Below are positions 9,737 to 21,500 of a stretch of DNA of 38,648 nt, in pieces. This DNA is from Xanthoparmelia taractica (Eukaryota > Ascomycota > Lecanoromycetes > Lecanorales > Parmeliaceae): positions 1 to 38,648 of the forward strand of contig JANQBS010000335.1 of NCBI GenBank assembly GCA_033085395.1. The letters are read 5' to 3'. Position numbers and translations under genes: made by a program. Under the pieces are notes generated by a model. It ran no database searches, was not told the origin of the DNA, and saw nothing but the letters and a program-made list of their open reading frames with translations. The stretch's first letter is position 1; each line of letters begins with the position of its first letter.

Positions 9737-10855
9737 GGTGGCTCAAGCTCTTGAAACATGACATAAGGATAGAACCTTTTCTCAGCACTAGAAGAGGATT
9801 GAGTCAAGACGATGTTTTCAGGGATAAACTCAATACTTATTCGGGTCTGGGGAAGCTCAAAAATGAATAAGATTCTATCTATCAATTCACGAAGTCACAG
9901 AGTAAGAGCAGATGATGAAAAGCGTTTTAAGAGCGAAAAGAATCTCGTCTCCAGCCTAGTCTAGGATTATCAAATCAGCCAGACTCCTGGTGGGCTATTG
10001 TTAAAACGAGTTAGAACGATACCCAGCAATTACGTCTTTCGAAACTTCCGTTGCAAGTCAGGTAGTTGAAAGGTCGATACAGGTACATTATGAGATGCAC
10101 AGTAGCTATGCCAGAGTTCGTGCCAAGTCACTACTGCCATTTCACATTCAGATGTGGAAAAGCTGCAGGGCTAGAAGTCTTCTACCATCTAGCCTGCGAT
10201 ATCATCTTGTAGCCGTTGACGATGGTAAGTATAAGCATAAGCTTTTTCCAAAGAATACCCTCGAAGTAAGCCGTAGGATTGAAGCATCACGACCAACTTT
10301 GCACGATGCAAACGACATGATTTATGGATATAGAACAAGTACTGACGTGGAAGGAAAGACGAAAAGCTGATAGTGACGAGGACGTGATGATTCTTAAAAT
10401 GATTGTCAAGTCTAATGGTTCGTTGTTCGCAGCTGAAAAGTACCCGGAATTGGTGTCTCCATGTCTGCAAAAGCGCAAAGACAATGTTTTTAAAGACAAT
10501 TTTTTGGAAGTCCTAAAAATAATAGGAAATATACTTTGTATGAATAAATTCTAGGTTGAATCTCGTACGCTTAGTTAGTCTCCAATGTATTGGGGATTAA
10601 GCCACATGCTTGGCAAGCTTCCGCCCGCCTGCCACTGGCATAAGTTGGAAATGAGTATGGATATGTTTCCCAAGCAGATATTCGGAACTCTTAGTCATAA
10701 CGATACTAATAGATCAATAGGCAGCCTTTGGAAAGTCTGGTTGTTGAAGCAACTATTCTATTTGAAGCCTGATCTTCTTGGTACTTCGCACGAGCCATGT
10801 GTCCTATTGACGGTCGTAGTGTTAAAGCTCAGTCTGCAAGAACTTCAGACCTTCG
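9737..10855. other. intergenic region, no gene supported
   Basis: There are overlapping short open frames on both strands (up to about 93 codons). None has a recognisable motif, a consistent splice pattern or a clear start context. The region separates the plus-strand effector-like gene from a minus-strand gene, so it holds both 3' ends. A short conserved-looking plus frame near 10089-10214 was examined and not recognised. Confidence 0.45.
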
Positions 10856-11943
10856 CTACATTCTTCCTGCGGCTTGAGCTTCGGCCACCAGCCTGTCATG
10901 CTCCTTTCCAGCTTTGGCCTTCTCCATCGCTACCCACAACTCTGTGTAATTCTTCCAAGCCGTCTTCATGGCCGCTCCACCATCCCATCCAGTACCTAAA
11001 AGAGGGTGGTCCTTTTGCTGCAGCATTCCTTTCACCGTTTCCCAACGGTCTTCAGCTGCGCTCTCCACGACCTGTCCCACCCAGTTTGCATAGTCCTCTC
11101 GAGTACACTTCACAATCGCACGCTCATGCGAACGGCGACGGAATTCTTCTTCATACATGTGGTTGTATGTTGCCGGTGCCTTTTTCACTTTCTTGCATTC
11201 ATCTTCGCCAATGAGGTGCCAGTCCAGTTCCGGATGTTTCAAAAAATTCGAATCTTCCGACATCTCTCCCTCGGCGAACATTTCACTACCGTTCGGCTCC
11301 CTCATACACTTCAGGATTTTCGTCAGTCCGACCGGTGTCTTCAGTCGAAAGAGCTGAGAAAAGCAGGTGTATAGGTATGTCTCCAGTCCCGCTCTGACCA
11401 GATATGCCCACCACTTATCATGCTCCGTATAAAGAAGGACAGGTGTGTAGGATGATGGGAAGGGGGTGTAATCTTTGTGAAGATTCAATGCCAGGTATTC
11501 TTCTAGCTCGTATGGATCGTTCGTCCAGCCTTGTGGGATGAGGTGACAAGGAACCTTGATGTACTGGAATTCTGTTCCGGGCTTCACATGTATGTCTTCA
11601 CGTGTCGTTGTTGCCTATCAACGCCTTTAATCAGTTGGTGTGCTAAGCTGTACATGAACATTGAATACTGACCGCAACTAGATAAGTACGGTCATGGATA
11701 GAAACATTGGATGAGTGGTTTTCATTGGTTTCATTTGCCTGATGATACTATATCGTGGGTCAGTGACATCGTTTGAATCCACTGAGATCAACTTACATGA
11801 GAGACTGAGAAGTTTCGGGTAGGGAAAATCAATGGGGCCTAGCTTAAAGATCTTTCGTTGGCAATTTGCAGCACTCGGGGACTCCATCGTGCAACAGCGA
11901 TTAGTGGCCGAGCTCGCAGTAGGGCGGTTCGAGAGGAGAGCAT
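10856..11943 (-). CDS. mitochondrial-type fungal protein, presequence broken by in-frame TAG or an extra intron
   Basis: Exons on the minus strand are 11943-11797, 11738-11673 and 11614-10856. The two 58-nt introns (GTAAGT...CAG and GTCAGT...TAG) both fall in phase 0. The N terminus starts MLSSRTALLRARPLIA, and further on PTRNFSVSH follows: basic, Ser-rich and without acidic residues, like a mitochondrial targeting sequence with a cleavage region. Between them, at 11841-11839, lies an in-frame TAG at codon 35. Either this is a nonsense change (CAG to TAG would be RIP-like), or a 57-nt phase-0 intron (11895-11839, weak donor GTTGCA, acceptor CTAG) removes it. The 252-residue third exon is well conserved in character (WTNDPYELEEYL, YTEHDKWWAYLVRAGLETYL) and charged towards the C terminus. 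I do not recognise the family or function. Without the extra intron the read-through length would be 323 residues; with it, 304. Confidence 0.6.
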
Positions 11944-14121
11944 CTTTTGATAAGATATTGATTATACTTGAGAAAGGTAGCTTGGTAGAAGTTGTGGGGT
12001 TTGTTAGGAGGTCTCTGGCAGGACAGTCTTCTATATACTTCATACCAAGGCGCTAGCCGAAGTGTCGTTATAAAAGGGTGTGAATGAGAAAACACGGTGT
12101 TAATCTTCAGATTGCTCAACAGTGTTTACTTCAGTTTTCTCGGTCCAAACGAACATAGACACCAGGTTGTTGCCGCTCGCTCCTAGAGTGTTGTCGATGC
12201 CATTCTAGCTAAGTATGAATGTGTCAACACTTTGAGTCGCTTCGTATTTGTGTGAAAAGATACACATATTCTTTTCGATAGACCCAGGCTTATTTCTTCC
12301 TTTACCATTGTCAACGACTGTTAAATAACTTTACCGTCAATGCATTTGCTAAGATAAATACTTGAAGTCTCGAATGACATTTCATTGACGACCTGGCCAG
12401 GTGTCAGCCCACCGGGGTTACACTATCCCTGGCTTTAGTACATCCAGCTTCATGATCTTGACAAACCTTGCTGTCACCATACAAGAAGCACAGTTTGCCC
12501 AGATCTCTATGTCCCACAGAACGGAGCTTTAATTTAATCTCATATCAACTGTAGCCACTAGTCCCCAATAAAGAAGCTTGCTTGGCCTTTGACAGATCGT
12601 GATGCCCGCGAATAAATCATTTTGCTGCAGCTGATGGCGCCGGGACAATGGATCTCTCCTCCACTCTTCTCTGTCACAACAGGTATTCTCATCTTCGGAC
12701 TGGCTTGGACTTGACCATCCAAAGTTCCCAGTTAGTAGAGAATGGTGACCAATCTTTAGCGTAAACCTTCTTCTGTAGAAGTTCCATTGCAGTCCCAGGC
12801 CTCGGCTTGAATGCAGATGTTCATAAATGTCTCTGTCGATCTGTGTCCAGTCCCGTGGCGTGGTTGCCACCTGAGGTGCAGGCTTCGAATTCTCGGAACC
12901 TTCGCGCTCATTGACTACATTGAGATTCGTCATAACCTGATATAGAACGCTCTCAGTTACGAACGTAGCTCTGTACGCACGAATCTGAATGCCAGCCCCA
13001 GTGATCCGTCTCGCCAAAGTCAAGGACACGGTTGGTGGTAGTCAGTGCATGCCTGACTTCAACCATACGAGTTCTGCAGTGCTCAATTCACTCGTCGTAT
13101 GGTACAAAAGCGAGTATTGGTGTTAACACTGCTGCACAGTCGCAATATCAGGACAAGACTGTCAGAGGAAACGTCTCGCAAAGCCTCAACCTCCAGTTGA
13201 TGGTTTCGGGACGAAGTCGGTATAATTGCTAAGGACCAAGGAGAGAGGATAGTCTTTTACCAATTGGAAAAATGACTGTGAACATTCCCAAATCTATCCA
13301 CAGGAGTATGCCATTTCCTGGATTGGGTCATCATCGTAACCGTCCTCAACAACTAAGCTCCATACATACCACTCTACACACAAAACCCCCTAGGCGCGCC
13401 GCAGTAGAACAAGGAACCATATACACGCGAGTCAAGCCATGCTGCCAAGGCGACCGACTGCCTGAAAACCAGCGCTGCCATTGGCAACAACGTGAGAATA
13501 GATGAATGTGACCGAGCTTTGTGCCAATACCAAGTTAACGTAGAGTCAGCGGTCATCAATAGTAAAAAACTGGAGTCCTTGAAGATATAGATATAGAAGT
13601 AGGTTCATCATTAAAGAACGATTTTGCAGCGTCTCGACATCCCTCGCAAAAATAGACAAGATCTTCCTCCGGACTCCTTACATGATGAATGCTCCAGTGC
13701 TACTAAAGCTTCTAGCTTGGTTGCAGAGCTGTGAATATTTGGAGTCATCGCTACAGAGGGAGTATGCTTTTTGCGAATGCTTGACGTGTCTTCATCTGCC
13801 TAGTCTCCTCTGACCGTAAGTTGGAAAGTTGGAAGATAGCGTGTTAGCAGTTTCAGCCCTCAGAACTCGTGTATATCGCCTTGAACATGGAGTTGTCAAG
13901 GAACAGAGGTTCAGAAACCTTTGTGTAGTTAGCCTTGACATCAGAGGAAGAGGTGATGCTGGTTTTAACCATGTTGTAATTCCCATTTTCTGCAACAGCG
14001 TTGGTATCCAGATCGCGCTTTACGCCCAACAGATAGAAATATCGGTCCATGCGCGTTTAAGAGCTAGATTGTGTTGAAAGAAAATCGAACCGTGTACAAT
14101 CAGTAAGCAGCCTCATTGACC
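11944..14121. other. 2.2-kb intergenic region with weak open frames only
   Basis: A minus-strand open frame at 12529-13029 (166 codons) has no recognisable motif, an unusual run of aromatic and basic residues, and no splice context. I do not call it a gene. A 65-codon minus-strand frame at 13853-14050 (MDRYFYLLGVKRDLDTNAV...) has protein-like composition and could be a gene fragment. I cannot name it. The rest shows nothing. Confidence 0.4.
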
Positions 14122-15943
14122 TCACTCAACCCCATCATCTCCGGCCAACCAACTCGGCGTCCAAGCACCAAGCGCCCTTATACCACGACTGCGTTTCCCC
14201 ATCGGCTCGTCCAGCTTGACCAAAACCGTCGGCTTGCAAACCATCACTTTCCCTTTCCTATCCTTCTGAGCTCGCACCAGCGCCGGCGACACAACGAGCA
14301 TCTCCTCGCCTATCCGTCCGTCGTCCGTCACCTTAAGAATGCTGTCCGGACGGATAACCTTGTGCGTCATTAGGTCTAGCATCCTGGAATTTTGGATCTC
14401 ATAATGGTAGGCTGTGGTGGCTTTGCTGGGGTCGCGTGTGAAGGGGCGGAAGACGAGGCGGTAGTCGGTGGTTGAGAGGCGGAGTTTGGTGGCGAGTTGG
14501 ACGGATGGGAGGATGATTCGGTGGTGGAGTTCGGAATAATCGAGGTCAAAGTTTGGAGAGGGGGAGATGAGGAATCTGAGGGCGGTGGAGAGGGTTTCGG
14601 AGGCGAGATTTGCTTGGCGGTTCTGTTCGGAGATGAAGCTGGGCATGTTGAGGAGGCCGCGCAGGGTTTCGGATCTCCAATTTCGTAGCGTCTTTTCGTC
14701 TGCTTCCAGGTCAGAATTGCAGTGTTGGTGGTTAGGTATTGATGGAAAGAGCAGAAATACCTCGACGTGGCTCGAGCTGCTTCATGCCCTCCTCCATACC
14801 CTGCAATAATGCTATAGTGCGCGCGTCGAGTCCGAAGAAGTATAAGTCGCTACTCAGAAGAAAGGTCTGCAGATAGCAGTGTATGAAATACCGCAACAGC
14901 AATGGCTGCGAATTGGGATATTTCTTCGCAAGCCGCAGGTGGTCACTTGAGGCAAACCCCCGTAGCAGCTCAGGTAAGTCGTTTACGGTTTTGATGCTTC
15001 CAATCTTCTCTTCTAGTGCTGTCGTGTCTTCAGTCCTGTCGTCAACCCACCCCGCTATCTGCTGGTCTACGTTTGAAAAATCCTCGGAGATCTCATTGTC
15101 AGAAACTTGACTCGTTGGCTGTAGCCTTAGCAGATCGTCTCTGCATTCTGTCAAATTAGCAGCCAAGTCTCTCGTGTGTCGCTGCAACTTTCGAATCTCG
15201 GCCTCTAGCCGCTCCCTGCCATTGTTTGCCTCCCGTGTCTGCTCGGTTAGGAATTCCATGTGCGTTTCCCGTTTTTGCTGCTCGTGCTGCAGATGCGATA
15301 TGTGGTTCTCGAGCATCTCAAAATGCTCGCTGTACTTGCTCTTCTCGGCCTTGGAAAGCTTCTCCCCATGTGCCCGTTGCGCCTGGTATGTTTCGCGCAG
15401 CGCGCCGTTTTCCTCGCGGAGTTGCTCGTTTTGCTCTTGGTACTTAGCGAGGCGGCGCTTCAGGTCGCGGAGCTCGAGCGATTGTTCTCGGTTCTCTCGG
15501 TTGGAGGCTTTCAGGTCTCGGCGTGTGTCGTCGTAGGCTTGTTCGAGGTCGCGGTAGTCTTTTTCGAGGGCTTGTAGTTGTTCGGTGTCTGTGAGCTTGG
15601 TGGATAGACCAAGCTTTGATCTTAGTAGGGTCGCTTTTCGAGAAGGATATAATCGTGCCGCTTTTGAAGCCTTCTCGTCTGAAGTGGGCATTAGCGATTT
15701 GGCAGTAGGCATTGGCCTGGAAATGGTTCTACCGTGGGATAGGTTGAGCTCATCCTCGTTATGAGATAAAATTTCCGCGACTTTTTCGGTACCAGCATTA
15801 TCGACGACCTTATACCACTTCTCAGGTTCGTTATGACTGCTCTCGTCAAATCTTACGGCCTTGATTGTCTTGTCAACTGACTTCAATTCCTGATCCTGCT
15901 CCATCTCGGCAGAAGAATTGCGAAGACTCCTTATAGCACGCAA
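14122..15943 (-). CDS. coiled-coil fungal protein of unknown function (586 aa)
   Basis: Two exons, 15943-14761 and 14699-14122, are joined over a 61-nt intron (GTATTT...GCAG); the sum is exactly 587 codons. Residues 1-117 are polar and probably disordered. Residues about 118-275 form a long charged coiled coil, with Glu/Lys/Arg/Gln-rich heptads such as ALEKDYRDLEQAYDDTRRDL. Residues about 300-586 look globular, with hydrophobic segments (QPLLLRYFIHCYLQTFLLSS, DYSELHHRIILPSVQLATKL) that are too polar on average for membrane spans. No catalytic motif is visible. A structural or scaffold role is only inference. The start is the first Met of the frame; Met14 is an alternative, and an upstream exon cannot be excluded. 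It is divergent from the Hsp70-like gene. Confidence 0.8.
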
Positions 15944-16515
15944 TGGAATAACGAGGCGACAGGCAAGTGTACTTTACACAGCTTCTTCAGACATGGTTGA
16001 AGGTTTAGATGTTATGTCTGTTGCCGTGTGAGAAGTCACATGATGCGGGATAAAAGAATCAGCCTGGCCAGCCTTATGCAGCATGCACCACGCCCCCACC
16101 TTTTGTTACCGCTAAGGTAGGTATGTGGAAAGCTAATCACAGCTACCCTCATGTGAAGAGCTAATGTTGAGGCTCAGATTTGTGGCCATTACCTAACTAA
16201 CAGCAGCAGCTTATCTTCATGTGAGGTTCGGTCAGCTAGCTCTTCTGTCCTGCAGACTTCGGCCACATCGTTGTGCGTTTTGCCCTGTAACATTCTGCGG
16301 GCTATTCCTGAGAAAACAAGCCTACTTGCATAACACCTGACAGGCGTCTTTGCAAGGCTCATAGACATTTAGGAGCCTCGTGTTGGCCACAACTGTGCCT
16401 TTTTGACTCTTGACCCCAGCACTTCTTTTTCTGCAGTACATCATTATTTCCTTACCTACGCAAAACGAGCTATCAAGTTTTGGCACATTACCACACTCTT
16501 CGATTACATGCAAAG
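15944..16515. promoter_or_regulatory. shared divergent upstream region (572 bp)
   Basis: This segment separates the start codons of the minus-strand coiled-coil gene and the plus-strand Hsp70-like gene, so it should hold both promoters. Pyrimidine-rich stretches occur near the Hsp70-like start. A short upstream frame begins at ATG 16508 and overlaps that start out of frame, ending with TGA at 16537. I see no convincing heat-shock element arrays. Confidence 0.5.
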
Positions 16516-18526
16516 ATGGACGAGAAGGCTACGCTGAACGCTCTTGGGCAAGCTACTTCTGATATGAAAATCGAGGACGACGGCACGGCTGATCGAAAGA
16601 TACTCATCGCTGTCGACTTTGGAACCACTTTCTCCGGTGTCGCTTGGGCTCAGACCCGTCGTGTATGGGATCCGCATGAAAAAAGATTGTTCAATTAACT
16701 GCTAACGTATACGATAGCCCGATGTGCAATCCGTGATTATCCAGTGGCCAGACTCGACGACAGGCGGTCTTGAAGGCGTAAGCAGTGACAAAGTGCCAAC
16801 GTGAGTCTCGACCTTATATCAAGGACAAGCCCGTTCATCTATGAGAACAACAACACCGGCTGATACACATGTCAGTGAGCTTCGATACGAAAATGACCAA
16901 GTGAAATGGGGCTTCCAAGTCGATGACTACGGCCTCCGTCATCAGTGGTTCAAGCTTGACCTCGATCCCTCACAGAGCCGTGGTATTTCGGACTTGAGTC
17001 GTCGGTTTCCAGACCAGCATGCTCTCCCACCGGGATATAGCGCCTCGAGCGAGAAGCTCTGCACCGACTATCTGGGGGCTCTGCGCACCCACACCGAAGA
17101 GGTACTCAAGTTCAAGTTGCCCTCGAGCATCATCAAGAGCACGCCAATTGAGTATATCATTACTGTGCCGGCAGTGTGGTCAGACTCCGCCCAAGCAAAG
17201 ACCCGTGCGTGCGCGGCGGCTGCCGGGATGGGTAAAAATCTGCAGATCATCTCTGAGCCTGAAGCTGCCGCGATCTATGCTTTGCATGCAATGGATCCAC
17301 ATAGCATTCAGGTCGGCGATACGTTCGTGCTATGTGATGCTGGAGGCGGGACTGTTGATTTGATCTCGTATACTGTAACGGAGCTGAAGCCCATTTTGAA
17401 AGTGGCAGAGGCGGCGATGGGTTCTGGGAGATTGTGCGGGAGTACGTTTCTGAATCGCATCTTTCAGCAATTCCTGGTTGAAAAACTGAGCTTAAACGAG
17501 GAGTGGGATGAGGAGGTGGTGGAGGATGCGATGAAGAGATTCGATCTGGTTACCAAAAAAGCATTCCGTGGTGGGGCTAATGAGGAGTTTCTCATCCCGG
17601 GTGAGTTCTCTCCATTACAAGATACAGAAGGTAGCTGAACAGATCAGTCCCGGGACTGGCCGATGATCCATCCCAAGGTGTCCGACGTGGCAAGTTCAAA
17701 ATGAATGGCACCCAAGTCAAAGCTATCTTCGATCCCGTTGTGGACGAAGTCATAGCACTGGTCCGGGGCCAAATCGCTGCCACCCAAAAGAAGGTCAAGG
17801 CCGTGCTGCTGGTCGGTGGGTTTGGCCAAAACGCCTACCTTCGCGAAACCGTCCGTGCGGCCATTGACCCGGCCATCGAAGTTATGCAACCTCCTAATGG
17901 CTGGACTGCAGTCGTCAGAGGCGCCCTGATGAAGGGTCTCAGTCAGTTGGAACCAGACACGGAGAGAGTCAAGGTCGCGGCTAGATCTGCTAGGAAACAT
18001 TACGGTACGGAGATCATGAGCAAGTATGACAGCAGCAAGCATGCTAAGGCCACAAGCTGGTGGTGGGTAACCCTGTTCTCTCCTCTTGATATGGTGCGTT
18101 GCTGATCGTCGTCGTTGCAGGGATAATTACGACGGCGAGCTCAAGGTCTTCGACATGTCCTGGTTCATTACCAAAGGTAGCCCCGTCACTGAAGATCGCG
18201 CCTTCGTCCGCAAATACCACAAAGTCTGGAAGGTCTCCGAAGGCCCACGCCAGGTCGTCTCGCAGGATATCCTCATGTTTGCCGACCCGGAGGATAAAGG
18301 CGCGCCTATCTACAAGGACGGTGGAGACGTCAAGCACCTGGCCAGGCTGACGGCAGATCTCGGTTGCATCCCTGTGAGTGAGCTGGTGCAGAGGCTGGGT
18401 AAGGACGGGAAGATGTATTATGTCATCTACTATGAGATCGAGATGACATATTACTCGGCTCAGACGAAGTATTGTCTGGTGTACAAGCAGGTCAAGTATG
18501 ATAGTGTCATCGCGGAGTATGTTTGA
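16516..18526 (+). CDS. Hsp70-like ATPase-fold protein, Hsp12A-like clade (591 aa)
   Basis: Five exons: 16516-16662, 16718-16800, 16876-17600, 17648-18062 and 18121-18526 (1776 nt). The introns are 47-75 nt; the first has a perfect GCTAAC branch point, and a GTGGGT donor ends exon 4. The actin/Hsp70 nucleotide-binding signatures are in order: phosphate 1 IAVDFGTTFSG at 31-41, ISEPEAAAIYAL at 202-213, phosphate 2 CDAGGGTVD at 230-238, and LVGGFGQN at 373-380. The protein is shorter than canonical Hsp70 (about 640-650) and lacks a recognisable substrate-binding domain and EEVD tail. That matches the expanded Hsp70-like/Hsp12A family of filamentous fungi, whose clients are mostly unknown. ATP binding is likely from the motifs; chaperone activity is not shown. 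An in-frame Met at 16480 would add 12 residues. The start at 16516 is preferred because the extra residues look like leader. Confidence 0.9.
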
Positions 18527-21500
18527 GACGCGCGGATCATGGACAAGTTGCGGTAGATGGCCGCTAGTATTTGGAGCTGTGAATATGAACCTCTTGAATG
18601 AATGATTTTCGGCATTTTCCTATTAGGTCATATATCACCTATGTTGTAGAGGATGTTCCTATCCAAATGGACGCAACGCCTTCTCTTACATACCACACAA
18701 ATCTGGTGCGCCTTGGAGTGACCATGCATTACTTCCGAGAGCGTCCCTGTCGCGCAGTACCTGCAAAGAAAGGTAGATCTGACCGCAGACTATCTGTGTA
18801 TCCGTTCAACAATGGTCCCCAAATACAATGAATGCCAGCACGGATGCGAGATTCAACCTCAGTAAAAGGAAATATGCCCATTGCGGAGTATCCCAATGTT
18901 GTCCGTTTCCTAGGGGAGATAGCAATCTGTGATACTTGCTCGATTAAGCGACGCGTAGCGTTTGTTGCTTGTATAGGCCTCTTCAGTGTGCCTCTCCAGT
19001 TTGCCTAACATAGATATGAATGAGCGATTCCTCAATCCCAGATCTGGACGTGAGCTATCACCCTAGGGCTGCTGGCCGGCTCCGTCTTATCTGGACCGAG
19101 GAAACAGAGTACACCGTAGAACAATGTGCCGTCTCTTCACAGACGACGAGTGTAAAGTCTGCGGCAGTCTCTGCGAGGTTTGATAATGATCCCGGCTCGG
19201 ACAGAGCTGCGTGTCTGAACAAACGGGCTCGAAAACTGTAGGTAGTAGTTCGGACGTGGGCAACGGATGGGTAGAGCGACCTTTGTACGGGGCGGGAGTG
19301 GAACAAATGATTGGAGGGGAACATAGGTGGTATGTGGTGGTATTACTGTCCCAGTATGCTGTACGCGGTTCGAGCGCGTTATCTCCTAATGTTGAGGCGT
19401 GCATATTTTATTTTGCCTCAAGTGGATCAGCTGTCGGTATAGACCTAGAGCCCATTAGCGGTGATGCCAGGTAACGCTGACGGGTAGAATCAACGCATTT
19501 ACAGCCCAATTGCGACTTTCCAAAAGGTTAGACAAGTCTTTGTAGCAGTTACACTGTGCCAAAGGCCCAGAATGACGATTCCAACTTCGCAGGTGCGGTG
19601 TGGAATACTCTGTGGTCATTAGCTTGAGTGCAAACCGTCTGGTACTGCACAAGGTCATCGACCCAACACTGCGAAAAAGGAATTCCATATCTTACGCTAT
19701 GCAGTAGATTGAACAGGACAAGGTGCGGTAAGCGATCGAGGAGATACTAAGAATACGTTCATTAACAAGAGCTGAAAAGAAGTTGCATTAACTTTGCACG
19801 AACCGTCAATGTCTTTGACCCTAAAAATAAGGGCTGACTGGCTGAATGATTTGCAATATCATGGCAGCGTCCAGGAAACGGCTTGTTCCACTCTTCGCTT
19901 CTTTTGCACCTAAACCAGATCATATTCAAGCCACCATTTTGTTGTGAGATAGTCTGCGCAAGTCTATCAACGCCACAAAATCCCGTAGAAGGCTTTTGAA
20001 TGTCAGCTACAATTCCTTTAAAAAGCTAGAAAGGTCTCATGAGCGGCGTCAACATATTTATATTTCTTATGCTACTGTCACAGCTGTTCGATAAGGTATG
20101 CGTAAGAAATATTGGAAAGTGAAATCCACGCAGAAACACCCCTGTAATCCACAGTGAACCAGGCAGAGGAACATGTCTAGGCATATCGCTGGAGCATAGA
20201 GAGGCTATGTGAAATGAGAAAGGATTGTTGGATCCCCGATGCTTAAAAAGCCATGAGGTGAGCGGATACTCGGTTCATGTCTTTCACCATCCGTAGCTTC
20301 TTCGAGTGGAACCTCGGAAAGTCATATCCGTCCACGTCTTTCAACCACAGCAGAACCGTGAATAAAGATTGGTCAAAGTCAACCCTACCTGCGGGAGGAT
20401 CATGCAGGGGTTCGGACCCGTTTAGGCGTTTTATGGAGATCTGCATACTTTGAATGTTTCTCTAAGATCGCTAAAACAAGCCACATGTGTTTTCGGCTCA
20501 TGACCGACCGTAACTTCCAGAACACTATCTCGTCAGGGCATCAGCGGATAGGGCTCTGACTAGTTCTTCCAATGTCATGTGAGGACCACCCTGTCGGAGC
20601 TGATGGAGCGGGAGTACCCTGGCTTGATGGTGCGCGTTTACCGTGGTGCTGGGTTGGCCTGAGGCTACCAGGTGTTGCTATCCACTGAGAGCGATTACTG
20701 ATCATACCAGAAACATTGAGGTTGTGGTACAGGCATGGACGAGCCTGCTGAGAGGAACAATAAGACACGAGACAGAGACGGGCCACGTCTCCGGGCCGAT
20801 GAGGATAGAATGGAGTCTCAACAGAATGACCTTGTATGCAACTTTTGATTGCGAGATTGTAGCTCTTCGTTGACTAAAAGAGATCGCAGTATGATATCGC
20901 TGCCCGCGGTACAGCATGTAAAATGAGGCGTGCCATGGCCAAGAGGACGTCAGCCATGGCTTCGGTAGATCGTACATGGCGGACGATAGTCTTGATTCAG
21001 CTAGACGGCAAGCGCAACAGCGACAGGTAGATCCATGATAGAGATTGATTAGTAGTAATTGTTGTATACACGAGCATTCTGCCAGCAAACTTGATGCCAG
21101 GAGCTTCGGCATGTACCAGATGGAGCGCACTAGTAGTACGCTAATGTGAGCGCAGTAGGATTTGCTGGCATTTCCTCGGTGGGAATGCCCTACACTATAT
21201 AGACCTACGTCGGCAATATCTAAATTACATAAGGGAAGCTCGTAGCGAGGCTACGGCGAAGCCCTAGCGCTATGCTCAATAAGGACAGACTTGCCGAAAT
21301 ATCACACTAACCTGGTACCGCCACACGCCAACATTTTGGCCAAGATTAAGCCAAGATTAAGGTACCTAAAGTACAGTAAGGTAGGTAGGCCCTCCGCCCA
21401 CCCGGGTAGGCGCACCTTCCGAACCCGCCCATCTTGAATTTGCGTGCAACACAAAAAAAGAAGGGTGAGGAAAAGGAGTGGGTTACATACAGAAAATCCA

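Noticed and set aside
10585..11374. Plus-strand frames up to 209 codons
   Set aside because: They overlap the well-supported third exon of the minus-strand mitochondrial-type gene and lack motifs.
12529..13029. 166-codon minus-strand frame
   Set aside because: No recognisable domain and no supporting splice sites. Kept only as a note in the intergenic entry.
15174..15577. Plus-strand open frames of 105-120 codons rich in Ser, Arg and Cys
   Set aside because: They are antisense to the coiled-coil gene and arise from its regular Glu/Lys/Arg codon pattern.
20702..21130. 142-codon minus-strand frame rich in Leu, Ser and Cys
   Set aside because: Composition looks random and there is no clear start context or family.
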